Below, piece after piece: positions 23,001 to 38,000 of a stretch of 64,000 nt of DNA (the first letter of the stretch is position 1; each line of letters begins with the position of its first letter). The notes below the pieces were generated by a model. That model saw only the letters and a program-made list of their open reading frames with translations, did no database searches and was not told the origin of the DNA. The DNA comes from Dicaeum eximium (Eukaryota > Chordata > Aves > Passeriformes > Dicaeidae). Position numbers and translations under genes: made by a program. The DNA is taken from the NCBI GenBank assembly GCA_013396995.1, contig VWZP01005800.1:291522-355521 (forward strand), read 5' to 3'.

Positions 23001-26000
23001 TACTTTCCCCAGATCCAGGGGCACATCTTTTTGTTCAAGCTCTGTTTTAAATTTTTGCAAGGGTCCATTTTACTGCCAGTGAGTCCTGTAACACTTCAGT
23101 GCAAAATGCACCTCCACACAACAGAGCTGTGTTAATTTTAAAGCAGTTTTGGCACGTGCACATGTAAATGTGTGTGTGAAAAGTGACAGGGTAGCACAAG
23201 AAAAATACATCACACATTGAAAACATCTGTCTACCCAAACAAGGAATAAAACTGCTTTGGTTAGAACCTAAGCATGCATCATTAAGTTTAAAATAAAATT
23301 AACAAAACTTCAGCACAACAAGCCAAGACAGAATAGGTTTATATGAAACTGGAAATTCTTCTATTGCAATTCACCAAGTTACACTTGGCTGTAACAGCTC
23401 CTTGAGATTCCCACACTGAATTCTCTCTGAAGTTCTGAGGTCTCAAACTGATCCTGAGGCTGCCATCATAAAACTAAATGAGAAAGGTTTTCATGGTGTG
23501 CCTGCACCCCAGTGCAGCAGTGCTATGGCAGCACCATGGCTGGTGGGTTTAGGTGCAATTATGAAAACATGAGAGAGAGTGGAAAAGGAGGCATGTTCAT
23601 TACCCTTGCTCCCATGAACCTGTCTTTGAGCACAATCCAAGAAAGCAAGAAGACAAAAGCTTTGTTACAACAGAACAGGGCAGAGACGTCTGTGGCTGTG
23701 AGCTTCTTTAAAGCCAGTAAATACAGGTAGTTAGTCAAAGTCCACAGAATAGAAAAGGGAGCAGTCCTTTTAAGAAAGAGTTTCAGCGTCAGACCATCTT
23801 CACCAAAAATCCGACTGCATTCCCTACGGAAAGAAAAGAGTTTCAGTCTCAGCCAGGGTTTTCCTTAGCATTCACTCCAGCACAACAAACATTCATTAGG
23901 CTTTTATCCTGCTTTTCCTAACTACTCCACACGCCCAAGAGAATCCATTATTTAATTCACATAGGGAAAACAACCCACAGTCTTCTTAAAACAGCAATTT
24001 CGCAAGAAGGAAAGACGTAACTTACCTGGAATAATCACACTCTGTGCAACAATAATCCCAGGGACTCACACACAGAAATGAAGGTTATCTATAATGTTCT
24101 GACAGCTCCCAGACTCTGCCTTCAAGGCCATGAGCACAGGGATTAGAATCACCATTTTTTCTCTGCAGCTTGCCAATTTTCTTTTTTTTTTTTGCATTGC
24201 TCCAAGCCCTGTTTTCATTCTTACTGAAATATGTTTTTATGTATGGCCAAGGAAGCTTTAAGAATTGCCTAAAGATAGTCAAAAAGACTGCCAGACACAT
24301 CATTGTGGTGGGGAAGGGAGCCACCAGGCAGTGGGAGTGAGCCAGGCAAACAGGAGTGTGAGAGAAGGAAGGGAAAGGGAGGGAAAGGGAGGGGAGGGTA
24401 TTTAACAGCTTCATTTTATTGTACAGTGAAAAGCTGTGTTTTCTAGGAGACATTTTCTTGAGGATTAAACTGCAAACAAAACTCCCAGCTTCCCAAACAC
24501 TGTGTCCCACACAACTCAAGAGAGCTCTTTGCTTCTTAGGATTTCAGGAATCTCTGCCTTTCCAGAACTGGGAATGATGTTTTTTAGCAACTCCGCTGTC
24601 TGCACTCTTGGTTGAAGGTATTCCTAAAGATATTCCCAGTGTGCTTCACTTCTTGGCATGGCAGGCACCCTGGCACTGCTTAAAACATGGGAGGTCCCAC
24701 AAGTGACCCCAAAAAGCAGTGGAGTGAACCAAGGCACCTTCAGCCTGCAGCACATCCTTCCAAGGAAAGGGACATGGAGGGAATAACACAAATGCCCTGG
24801 GGCTGCAAAGTGCTCACAGCCGCTCATGGCTGCGTTTGGAAGATTGGTAAAACGCTCATTACGTAGAACTAATTAGCAACTTCATAGACTGAGCTGCAAT
24901 GTGATGTCAAAAACATTTATTATTTGAGAGTGGTGGGTTGGTCTGATAACTATCCTGATTTGGAAGACAAAATTGTTTTCAGGGCCCCTCAACAATTTTT
25001 ACTAATTGTTGGGAATTTTGCTGTTAAAGACATTGCAGTTTTTTTACTCTTAAGATTGTAAACCATGACTCTTGTTTTGAGGGAAGTAGAATAATAACAT
25101 CTATGTAATAACTGAGATCAGCTACATCTTAACCTAAATAGTTTTATGATTCTACTTAAAAACCACTCATTTCTTGATGACACTAAGACAACCTGGTATA
25201 CAAAGCAGTCATTTCTGGTAATAATGAATTCCATTCTCAAGCTCTGTGTACTCAGGCTGGTGGATCTGCTAATTATCTCCTTCACTCTAGTTGACCTCAA
25301 CGCTCTCAGGAGTCCTGTTTACCAAAGATCAGGACAAAAATGTTTAAAATACAAAAAAGAACAGCTACTGGTGTGCCTCATTTATCTGAGATGCAAAGCA
25401 ATGCTCGATGAAGCAAATAAATGAATGCCCAACTTTGCAGGCTTTTGTAACTCTCATTTCAACAGGAGTTAGAGGTAACAAGTACACAGACAAACCTGGA
25501 GCAGGGTCAGGAGGATGGATCCAAGTGCCCTGACACTGTGAATCCTCAAAGGAGGAAGGCTCAGTGGTTACTCCTTTATTCTGGGACAGAGATTTGGGAG
25601 AGGCAGTTGTGGCTGCCCCAGCAATGTCACCCGTCTCTGAGTTCCCAGAAGCAGTGGGAGGGACAAGCAGAGATGCCCAGCCAGGAAAAAAATCTGGAAA
25701 TGCTTCACAGGCCCCAGGCAATGGGCTTTTAGAGCAGGTGGAAGGGCCTCCATCACACACAGCAGTGACCAGACAAAACAGGGGCTGGTGGCTGCTCAAC
25801 TCTCAGAGAAGAAAATACAGCAAAGTCTCTGACAGGGTCGGGCTGAGCGAGGCAGAGACTTGATGAATTCACCCCTGTGCCTAGGAGAGCTCCATGAATA
25901 ATGCTCAGTCAATGAGGAGACAGGAAGAATGCTTTATTTTCTCAGTCAGATTGCCTGAGGCTTTGTGAGAGCTGGTGGCTCAGTGGTTAACTCAGCCTCT

Positions 26001-29000
26001 TTGACATGCAACTAAAATTAAACTTGCAGGAGCCATCAGACATGACAGTGATTAAAACCTGGGGCTCAGGAGAGAGGGCTCCCTGGAACCCTCCCCACAC
26101 AAATAATGCTGCAGGCTGCTGACTTAGAGGCACAGACAGATCTAGGGGCAGCTGACCCTGCAACTACAACACAGACTATTTCCAAATGCACAAGAAATCT
26201 ATTTAAAACCTGCCCTCTAACACAAATAATTCTTTTTACTTGCAGGTGGGCAGGGTGCCATGCTCTCAGGAATTACAGCACCCCAGGCAGTCGTGCAGCT
26301 TTGCCTCTGGCACCCACTGAACAGCTCGTGTGCCCTCTCAGTTATTCTGATGCCAGGCTCTGCACAGGAATGGCTTTGTTCCCTCCTGACACAGCTGCCT
26401 TTGGAGAGAAATCCAGCAGCTGGTTTTAAGCAGCTCACAGGAAAAAAAAAAACAAAAAACAAAAAACAACCAGCAAACAGGCAGAGATTTGAGGTACAGG
26501 AACACAGAGAATGCAGTGACATCACCTGGATTAGAACTTGGCAAGGCCACAGTGACATTAGGGCAGCAAATAGCACAGCAGCACCTTCTGTGAGCACAAA
26601 TTCAGTGCTTCTGCCTAAATGATGGCATCTGCAGCAATAAAATACCTCCCAGCTCCACTGCAGGGGACAGGCACCAAACTGAGTGTGGTCCAGCACCCTG
26701 ATGAGTTGTGTTCCCAGCACTGACTGAATCTGAACTGGCAGAAAGGGCCTGACCAGCTCTGTTTGTCGGGAGGAGAGCTGCAGCCAAAGGAAATGGAATT
26801 CTGCACAGCCTGGCTCGGGGGCAGCACCAAGGAATGCTGTGTACCACAGGAACGGTCCATGGGAAGCCCAGCTTTGTGCTGAGGGTGTTCATTTGTGAAG
26901 CTTGTGGGTGAGAAACCTGCAGTGACAGGTTCCATGTACAAACAACAGCTACTTATGGCTCAGGCTGCACTTCAAGTGATGCTCACTTCCCATTATCCAA
27001 GAAGTCCAACTCTCCCCAGAGTGTTCTGTTCACATTAAACCTGCACCTACCAAAGCTTCCCCTGGCCAGTGCTGAGGCTGGAAGAGCCTGCAGCACCAAC
27101 TTCAGCTCTTACACCCTGGGTGTATCTGGCAGGAAGCTGCTCAGGGTCACAGTGCTTGTCCTTGAGAAGCCAGATGGGGAGGCAAAATGTACTGGCATTC
27201 AAAATTTCACCCCCTCCATTCCACAACTGCTCCTAATCATTCCACATCAGGCTCCTAAGTCAAGTCTGTGCAGTGCCTTCTGCTGTGGTAAATGCTGGCA
27301 GGGTTAGATCTCCTATTTCTGAGCTTCCTGAACTTCCTATCATCTTATCCAGCACTAATGGAAGGAGCTTCAAGCTCTTTATGAGGGACATAGCTTTTAT
27401 TTACAATACTGAGGGGATACCAAGAGCTGTCTTCCGCCTCAAGACAACCAAGATACTTCACCTAAATGCAGCAGCAAGTTCATAACCATGAGTTATCTTC
27501 TCAGACCACAAGACTGAATCTCTAAGGTAAAGTGTGAAAGGTAAGAAACACACAATTTATAATCTCAAGTATTATAATAATAGAATGCTAGAGTGGTTTG
27601 GGTTGGAAGAGACCTTAAAGCCCACCCAGTTCCTACCCCTGCCATGGCAGGGACACCTTTCACTGCCCCAGGTTGCTCCAAGCTCCATCCAGCCTGGCCT
27701 GGAACACTGCCAGGGATCCAGGGGCAGCCACAGCTTCTCTGGGCACCCTCTGCCGGGGCCTCACCACCCTCACAGCCAAGAATTTATTTTCAGTATTTAA
27801 TCTAAACCTGCCCTCTCTCAGCTGAAGCCATTCCTCTTCCCTGTCCTTGTCAAAAATCCATCTCTCTTGCAGCTCCTTTAGGTACTGAGCAGCCTAAACT
27901 TTCCAGGAAGCCAATCTGAAGTTGAGAATTGAGACTCCTGTCATTCCAAGTGGGATTTATGAAAGGAGCAGTGGCTCTCTGCAGCTTTGCCAGCCTGGGG
28001 CAGCACTCTGCAAGTCACTCCCAGGATCACTGATCTCTGCCAAGATGTCACAGACATTGTTTGCTCAGATCCACTGGGAATATCTGCTGGACAAAATGCC
28101 TGATGTCTTTAGAGCTCCTAGAGAGTAACTACATCCTCCAGAAACACAAAGATAAATCACCTCTGCTCTCCGAGGAAAGCCTGGAACTGCTGCAAATGGG
28201 TTTATTGACAAGAATTAGCTACTGCACAGGAATAAAACAGGCAAATGAAGCAGCAAGAAATCATACAAAACATAATAAAAAGCCTTGTAACAGGATCAAT
28301 ATCAAGAATGCAAATCAAGAAAATACACAAACAATCAATGCAGGTTTGAAAACGCCCCTGTTCTGGGGAGGGGGCTGGGTGAAATGACCTCCAAAGATCC
28401 TTTCCAAGTTCGATCTGTCTACAGGTTAAAACTACAAATTTTCAATCCTTTAAGTCACCAAAAAATCGAGATCTCATCCAGAGAAGAATGCCCATCCCAT
28501 ATCCAAACTGTAAGAGTTTGGATAGTCAAGTTGTAACACAGCACAGACCAAGCAGTTGCTCCCCTGATGAAATCATTATTGACCAGCAGTCACTTCCTCC
28601 TTGGGACATGAGTTCCTGACACATCTGGAATAAGAAATACTCTGGGAAGATTCCCATCAGCTCTAACACTGGGTCCTGAGTCCACACATTCACTGACCCA
28701 GTGCAGAAATTCCTGTGGCATTTAAGACAGTGTCCTCAACTTTAAAAGCTCAATTCTTAACAGCTGGGGAAATGTATCAATTATTTAAGCACAGGAAATT
28801 TTTTATGCACTGCCCCAAAATTTTGCTCTGATAGAGATATAATCAATGAACCAACTGCAGGGCATTTATCTGCAGGGATATTTCTTCTCACCTTCTTCCT
28901 TATCTACTGTGCAATTGTTATTACTTTACCCCACATGCAGAAGCCAAGCTGACACTGTTAATGTTCTCACAAACACTCCAGCAAAAATCTGAATGAAGCA

Positions 29001-32000
29001 TCATTAACAGACAAAGCACCAGGCTTTGCAGAGAAGCACTTAATTAAAAGTGCAACTGTTCAATTTCAGTCATGCTGATTTGACAGAAATTATGATTTAG
29101 GGCCAAATTACATCCCAGATCCTGGCAAAAAGCAGCTGAGGGAAGAGTTTGGCCCTGCTGCACTCCAGCCTGACAGTCACAAATGGGATTGATTCCCTGT
29201 GTGCTCAGTGACAGCAGGAGCCAGGGATGGGCCCCACGCTGGGTAATTCCTGCTGGAACAGACAATTCTGCTGGAGGCAGGTTGTTTTCCAAGCAAGCCT
29301 GCACCAGAACAACAGAATTGGGTCCCAAAATGAGCCTGTGAATCTCTTCCCTCCCTGGGCAAGGTGTGCTGTCTCTTGGTGAGCTGAATTTTGTCCTGTC
29401 CTTTAAAGCAGCTCCCACGTCATTGCCAGATCAGTGGAATCCTAAAAGTGGAGGAGGAACTGTGAAATCAATTGTCACAGAATGTGAGGTACTTCCAAGC
29501 CCTGCAGACACATTAGATGTGGTTTTCCTCAGAACTGGCTAAGGTGAAGCTAAGCTGCAGCACTGGCTGATTTCTTTGGGTTCCCCCTTAACCTTGTATT
29601 TCTCTGATTTCTCAGGGGCTACTGAAAAGGGATTTATAAATTTCCAGCAGGAGGAAAGGGCAGTTTGCATCCTGCTGCACTTGCTCAGCACAGACAGCAA
29701 GCCATGGTCTTCCACGTGGAAACCACCTCCTCAGCTCTGAGCAGCTTTCTTCTCAGCTAGGAGTTGGTTGGGTTGTACCCAACACTGCTATTCTATCATA
29801 AATGGACCAGGACAGATTAACCAAAGGCAAGAACACAAAATATAGAGATATTAGACAACATAACAGGAAGATTATAAGCAGATTATTGACCTTTTCAACT
29901 CATTAAAAAATCCCCTTTAACTGTCAAGTATCCATTTATTCAGCACACATCACTCATCTGTCAGCCTCCTGCGAGCTATTTATGAATGAGGTTTTCTGCA
30001 GCATGACCTTTCTTCTGCCTCCCGACACCACAGGGTGGAACTGAGCACAGCAGTGATCTCAGCCCTCAGGAATTAGGATTTTTTAAAGGGATACTGCCAT
30101 GATAAAGCCTACCTGAATTTTTTGATTGGAGACTGCTTTTCCTGCGCAGTTGCAAGGTGCCCGGAATAATAAATGGGAAAAATCATAATGTTCCAGTTTG
30201 TTGAGAACCAAGTCATGAAAAAGGGACAGTCAAAGGTCTCAAAAGTGATTTTGACAAACTGCGTGGTCCCAACCCAGGAGGAAGAGACGGACAAAATGAT
30301 CAGGAATCTCCAGATTAGCTTGAGAAACGTGGATGTGCAAGACTGGCATCGTGTCTGTGCTTCAGCTTCTTGGCTGCTGCTCTCTGTGTGCGTTTGTGTT
30401 CCTTCTTCTCCTGAAAAAGGAAAAAAAAAGGAAGAATAGAAAAAGAGTTGTACATGTAATGAATGCATTCAAAATAATTCTTGGTAAAACCTCCCCTTCT
30501 GGTCCAAGTCACAAATCATGCCCTGCCTTCTCCCTATAACTCCTCTATGTGCCATAAATACTGAAATCCTGCACAGAAGTATTTTAATAATACCATCTCT
30601 GTCACTTCAAGGAGGCAGAACCAAACACAAACACAACACTGAGGGCTGGGGTAACAGCATTACAAATAAGCTGTTGTCACTATTTGCTTTATCAGCCCTT
30701 CATTCCCTCTGCCAGCAAACCTCCAGAATAAAAAAAAAAAAGCCCTTGGAACCAATAATGTTACAGAGGCAATTACTGTGCAGGTGTGCAACAGAAGAGC
30801 TCTCTGAGCCTGTAGGTCTGGGGACAGGAACAAGCTCTTATTCCTCAACACTTCAATTCCACAATCACTTCTTTTATTTGCAAGCTGGGATGGGGAAGAA
30901 AGGAATAGTTTGGTTTTATGTATCCAAGCAGAGAAAGGCTTTTTGCATTCAGGTTGGTGTACTTACATTTTAGAAGTTAACAAAGGGAACTGGACAAAAG
31001 TGAAGCTTGGCATGCCTAGAAATCAACCTCTGCACGCAAACAAGGAGTGACCAGAGCTGGCATTTCCCACTTCAGCTCAGTGGTTTTCAGACCTTAGTGC
31101 ACATTTCCTAACACAAGTGGAGAGAATTTAATCTCACTGACTGGTGAGTCAGTGAGACTCTAACAGATCTCCCAGAGATGCAACCCATGATCCCTGTTTC
31201 TGTTTCCTAGATCCCAGCTGAAAGCAAGGAGCACCAACACTTCTGTCCTGGGAGCTCACAGGGCTCCAACCATTCACCCTCTTTGACCACATCACACCAG
31301 TCTGGTACAAGAAATGGGAAAATCTTCTAAAAATCATGGCCTGAAGCTATTCTTAACTACTCCTATCAATTATCAGCCACATCAAGACATGATGTGATGT
31401 ATAGAAGAAACAATATGATTTTGAGAGAAGTTACAGATGCACTGAGTTGGAGCACACACTGTCCTATATTCAACTTTTATGTGACAGAGGTATCCTTTCA
31501 CACTCAGGCTTAGTTTCCTTTTATATTATTGTTTTTGCTACATTAGCCACAAAGAAATGTCAAACTGGGGTTCCAAGCTATTACTGTAAACCAAAATTAC
31601 ACATAAAAAAAGATTTATCATAGCAGGGAGTGCATTTGGAATCAAGGATTTTCCTAAGTAGGACATGGAGCTTTTTGTAGTTGTAATTGTGTGATGTGGT
31701 TTTTTCCTAAAAATAATCTGTATTCAGTGGCTCAATTGTTTAGTCATGAATCAAGAATTTAAATAAAATTACAGGTTTATTAAAAACATGCAGAGGATAA
31801 TCAGCCACAGGTCTGAAAAGGCAAGCATCCTTTTAGCATTCTTGGCTGCTGAGAGGAAGTAGATATTTTTATGGTACTAATAATGACTGACATCTATTGA
31901 AAGGTAAATTACAGTTTATTTGCAAGTTAGAATGGCTTAAAAAGAATATATTATAGTAGCATCAACTTGCAGGTCTTCCTGCTAAGTAAAACTACCATGC

Positions 32001-35000
32001 AACTAGTCCTTTTTCAGCTACCACTTAAAATAATCACACAATGATAGAAGAATAAAGCACTTTCAGCCATGCTTTCTATTTTTCAATTACAAAATAATGA
32101 TGCAATTGGTGTCACTATGCATGACACCACCATCAGCATTTGATTTGGATGCTACAGTCCCGGGTCTGCATGTCAGGGAAAGGCACAGAAACACACACTT
32201 GTTGCAAGACCTGCCTTGGATTTAAAGACCTGTAAGTTTTAGGCCAAATAAATGCACAGTGGGGAGCTGCTCTAAGTGTTTAATCAGTGGGATTCACCCT
32301 GTGTGATGTAGTTAGCAAATAACTGTGTATTCAGGATGAAGATGTTGTCTGGGGCCCCTTTATATTTAATGATAATGGAAAGCCATGGTGAGAGGGGAGC
32401 TGATTCCATCCTCATATATCTACATCTATCCACATCTAAGCTCACTAGAGGCACTTAACTCTAGACCAGATATTTGCAATTAACTTAAGTGAAATTGTGA
32501 TTGATCCCCACGACAGAGCAGCTTGACAGCTGCTTTCAAAATCCACGGGATGTGCACACCTAATTCCTGGCCAAAGAATCAAAAGGACAAGACAGGAAAT
32601 ATATTTCAAAATAATGACAGGGCTTGAACTCGAAGCCACAGGGTGAGCAGGCACACAGTTCCTATTAAAGAGGTTTAGGGATTTCCAAGTCATGAAGCTG
32701 GGGCTGGAGCAAGCACTTGTGTTTAGACACCAAATGACAATGAGGAGAAAACAAACTGATCAGCCAAAGTGGCTGGGAGTCAGCATTTTACAGTTGGCAA
32801 GGTAGCAGAAATGCTTGGGGTCTGCATTTAGATGGGACTGGAACAAACCAAGAGACTTATCCTGGAAAGAGCACAGCAACAAGGTTGACAGGACAGGCAG
32901 TGAGCAGAAACAGCCCTGCATGGTCCTTGGGTCCACAGTGCAATTCTTACTGGCAAGATGGTCACAGAAGAGCCTTTTAAAGAGTGAGATGAGGAAAATC
33001 AGACCCTACAGCTTTTCATCTGAACTCTTTTGGCTATCAGAAAATTATATTCTTTGTATATGTTTACCTATTGGGTCAGTCCTAGTTAGACTTCTCTGAT
33101 GAGGATGGGAAGATCAGGATCAAAAGGGAAATTAATAAATGCAAAGTAAGTGTTTAGAAGAGTATGATGTCCAGATACTACTCAAGTGGCCTAGAGCCCA
33201 TTCTTGGAGAAGATGGATTCTGATTTTGGACATACCTTAGTGCCACCATGCACAGTTATTTCAGCCTGATATCTGGAAAAATGAAATTTGGTTTTCTGGT
33301 ATCTTAGCTGTGATCTTAACTGCAAGATGCTGCATCAACTCCTTGCAGCAGTGATCACCTCCAATACTCTTCTGAGGCTTTCCATCAAGAGAGTACTCCT
33401 GGAGTACGAGATCCCTCTGTTTTCCAACACAAGGAGGAAATAGGTGGCTCTTGCTGCCATCGGTGGTCAAGTGACAAGAGGAAGTCTCAGCTCCCCTGGG
33501 TCCAGTGTGCAAGGGACATCCAAACTGTTCTTCCTCCCCTTTTTGCTCACAGTATCTACACAGGCAGTCTTCCAAAGAACTTGGGCAATTAAATAACTTC
33601 CTTCCAGAAAGCTTGGACAGTTAAATTATTTCACTCATTTAAAGTCTCTCCTCCTCAGCAGGTGGTTTAGCAGACTCACAAGCCTGTGGCTGCACATTGT
33701 AACTGCTCCCATGCCATCCCTGCAGCTGCTGGATGGACACCATGGTGAAGAGGTCAGTGTTCACCCCACCTAAGGGTTCAATTGAGCTAAACTCCTGCAG
33801 TGAAGTGGGTGATGGAAGCCCTGAGGAGCAGCTGGCCGATGATCTGAGCTGTGATGGTCTTCCCTAGAAATCCTTCCACCTGCTGCTCCTTCTCTTCCTC
33901 TTCATCACACCATCCGTGGCACGAGCTGAGGTCACTGATGCCTTTGAGAAGGAGCTCCTGAGGGCCGTGGTGTGTGGCCAGGCTGGAGCTGAGGAGCCAC
34001 AAGCACTGTGTGAAACCTCACCCTGTGCTAGGGTTAACCAGCTCTGAGGATCCTCCGTGCCTCGCGCCGCGCCGGTACCTAACGCACGTCCTGCACCTGG
34101 GAATCCCAGGCTTCTCCTCCCGTCAGTGCCACCTTCCCGCCTCGCCCCCAGGCTCGGGAAGGACCTGCACGTGGCAAACCAAACCTCAGCATGCTCGGGC
34201 CCTGCCCCATCTCTGTGGAGACAGAGGGAAGAGGGCAGACAGAGGGCTGTGGTTCCTACCTGATCTGCTCTGCCTCTCGACTCTGCTGTGCCGACAGATT
34301 CCCGAGGGACTTCGATTCTGCAGCTCAAGAATGGGAGCAGCAGAATCTTCAGCAACAGATAGAGGGGAGAGCTGCCTAGTCATGCCTCTGTGTCTGCTGG
34401 GGCAGTTGCCTCCTGGCTTGCATTGGATGACAGATGATCGTGAGGCACCTGAGAAGAAAGAGTTTGCATCAGTTTTGTCTGGAAAGTCCCTGGAGAAACG
34501 CGGGGCTTTCAAACAGGCTGGCAGTGAAATGCACACAAAAGGAAGCGCACGGCAAAAATGCAGGACTCAGCTCTGCTCAGGATAAAGCAAATAAGTGAGT
34601 AAATAAATACTTAACTCTCTCCCCCCTTACAGATAAAAAGGTGCTGCATGAAAACCAGTCTTCCCCCTGAAGAAATGAGAGCCCCATGCTGCAGTGTGTC
34701 CTCAGCCCCATAGCTCTGCCCACAGGGCCTGCACAGTCAAAGGGATTTGTACTCACGTGGGCCCCTTCCTGAGCACTGACACTGAATCAAGCCAGAGGAG
34801 AGGTCACCATTCCCCTCAAGGTGGGAAGGAGGGCTGAGGAACCGCTGCCTCCCTCAGTGCTGGGAGCCTCTCTAGAGGAGAGCTTCCTCCTTCATCCCAC
34901 AGAATGATCCCTGAGTCTCTTGAACGGAATGAAGCCACCGTCACTCACAAGTGTTTTGGATGAAGATTTGCACTACAGGATTGAGGATGCCGATTTTAAG

Positions 35001-38000
35001 CATTTACAAACACCAAATCAGAATTTCCACATCTTCAGAGAAGTTGCTTTCTCTTCCTCTGCTACGTGCAGACAGCTCCAAGATGAGACCTTTCACACGG
35101 AGGCTGGACAGAGGCACGAGGTGGCAGAGAAAACCCAGGTCCCAGAAATACCAGAGGTACCAGATGAAAAATTTTCCAGTGAGTAGGATGCCATATTTAA
35201 TGAGTAAGAGCATGAAGAGCTGGATTAAGAATCAGGAATCAACAGCAAGGAGTGCAGCGCTGGAATCCATCAGTGGGACTGGTGATCCATTGTGCATGGA
35301 CTTCCAAATTTACTGAAGGTGACTGTGTAAGAGGTCAACACACGAGCAGCACAAGAGTCTTCTTCTCCAGCAGAAAGTCAGGATGAAAGGCCATTCTGGC
35401 AGATATAAATGTGTGTTCATGGCCAGCTGAGATCACCCACTGCTTGTTTTGCAGCTGCTACTTCAGCTGGTGACAATCTCACCTAAACTTGTGGAAGAGA
35501 CCCATAGCCAGAGCAGCCACTGACCTTGCCGTGACTTAGAAGGATTTAATATGATAATCCCAACTACTTCATATTGAAAGGAATACAAAAATGGACACAA
35601 AGCCCATGTGTAAGGTGCCACAAGTGCAACTGTGGCAGAAATCCCAGAGGGGAACATTCTTTGCTGCAACAGGAGCCATTCCAGTGCACTTTGAGCAAAA
35701 CACATCAAACTCAACTACTTCTTGAAGGTATATTCCAAAGCAAGGGCTGTATCCAAGACTCAAGAATTGAGATAGGACTCTTGCCAGTGGGTTCATGCAA
35801 TCTTCCATGGACTTAAAAGTGTGTTGGGTTCACCAAGTCTAACAAAGACTGATGTATAAAATACGGAATTATACAGAAAAAAACATCATCTCTCAGCCTA
35901 TTTAGAGCCTGCAAGGTTAATTTTTACCTACCATGTGGACAAGTGAACCAAGTGAACAAGTGAGCTGACCCCCTCCAGATGATCTTTCTCAAGATGCTCT
36001 TTCCTTTCTTCTCTGTCCATTATGAGGGAACTCTGACTCAAGGGGGGCACCCAAGTTTAGATTCCAACTGGTGATAAAGTCCTACAAGTCCAATCAATGC
36101 AGTAAACAGCCCACACTCTGTGACAGATGACCCACAAACCCACTTTGAAAAATTAAGACCTTCATGATGAGAAGCAAGCTAAGCACTGTGTTGCCTCTCC
36201 CCAATTTTTGATGAACATTACTTTCTAAAGAGCTTTCTAGAGCCTACCAGATGTTTTCAGACCTTTAAAAAGCTGCTCACCTTCACAAATTTACTTTTTA
36301 ATGGAGAAAATAATGATCTAGCAGCCATACAACTCCCTGCATGACTTTGTTCTACTTACTTCAAAACTCCAAGAGCTACCTCTCCCACTGGTCAAACAAG
36401 AATAACATCACCGACTTTGTAAGACTTAGTAAACATCTTGCACATTGCTCTGATGAGTTACACCTTCATTTGTCATCTGAAAATTAGTCCCAGCCTCCAT
36501 GAGGTTAAGCCAATCACTACTTTTGGGGCAAAATATTCAAAAAGGCATTTCTGATTTTTCAGATCCACAACTTAAAGAGGTTTTATTTTCAGGGAGTGTT
36601 TGCTGGCTGCCTGTCCTTGGAGAAGAAGCCACTGAGGTGGCTGGCTCCAAATCACTCCTCACTTTGATATTCATAATTTAAAGAGATTTCATTGTGTTGA
36701 AAGACACATGTTATGTCTCAATTCAGATTCATTTCAGAACAATATTCACATTACACTCAGCAGAAGTCTAGCAGGTGACATGCAACCAAAATTTGATGGA
36801 AGCCTATTTTTCCTCATGTGCAAAAAGAGCTCTGAGTTATTTGTATCTGGTACAACAGAGAAGCATGAATCTTCTCCTGTGCACTGACAAACCCAGCAGG
36901 TGAGACCAAAACTGTAATTCAAGAGATTGCATTAAATCGAAAGTCACTGCTTGATTTACTGAACTCTTCTTCCCTTATACCTCAAGCAATCAGACAGCAC
37001 AGCCATTTATCAATATTTTATTGTTACAGATAGAAAGCCTGGGACAACTAATGCTGCTCAATCTGAACATATTTTAAGGATATCTGTTGATAGGAGAGGT
37101 GAAGAGATAAATGCTGGGCTCACTTCCCAAACCTGGAGCCAGCAGTGGGGACAATAATCAGCACTTTCAGAGCTGAGCAGTGAAACCTCCCAGGTGGGCA
37201 GTGGTGTCCCATGGGAGAGGAAGGCAGAGCTCATGGAACTCTGGTTGTCTCACTCCACAGCTCTCAGCTATCGAGCAGGGATCTGCTAAGTCCCTCCAAA
37301 CGTGGAGGGATCAAGAGCAGCATCCTCCATTCCATACAGGGAATAACAGAATCATAGAATGGTCTGGGTTGGAAAGGAACTTACGATCATCCAGTTCTAA
37401 ACCCCTGCCATGGACAGGGACATCTTCCACCTGACCAGGGTGCTCAAAGCCTCATCCAACCTGGCCCTGAACAACCACCCTGAGCAGAGATGTCAACATG
37501 GGGTAGGACTTCTTATACAGTTTGTGGATTTAACAGGGATGAATCACAGGCTGAGAACAAAACTACATTTTGGGCATCATTTGCTATCTTAAGAGATTGC
37601 TACTGGAAGAGATTGGGAAAAAAAAAAGAAAAACCTTGCCAGACTGTCAGATCCTGCTGCTAGAAGTGCTCCTTGGAGGTTGTAACTGAGTGTCAAAGCA
37701 AGACTCTGCCAATGGGATTGACCAAAGAGGAAAGGAGAAATGGAAAGTATCTCACACTATGATATCCACCACATCTTAATGCACCAAGTCTACCTGGATT
37801 ATTTTTCATTATTGGATAAAAACAAATCCATGCTCTTTCCCATTTTTTTACTGCTACATTTAGTTTCTTAATCTGTTTCAGCAAATCTATTTCCTCACCA
37901 TGCAAATGTAGATGCTTTATAGCCTAAGAAGTAAGGCCATTTCTCTGCACATGGAGCCCAAAGGGAAACCAGCAAGGGGAACACGTGGCTTTCCACATGA

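Noticed and set aside
27534..27805. Plus-strand frames of 70-88 codons with repeated Pro/Ser/His
   Set aside because: They are antisense reads of a CR1 copy; similar peptides occur at the other CR1 sites for the same reason.
34191..34379. Plus-strand frame containing EWEQQN, reminiscent of a short ARMH4 segment
   Set aside because: The match is only six residues, on the opposite strand to that expected, without the following transmembrane region.
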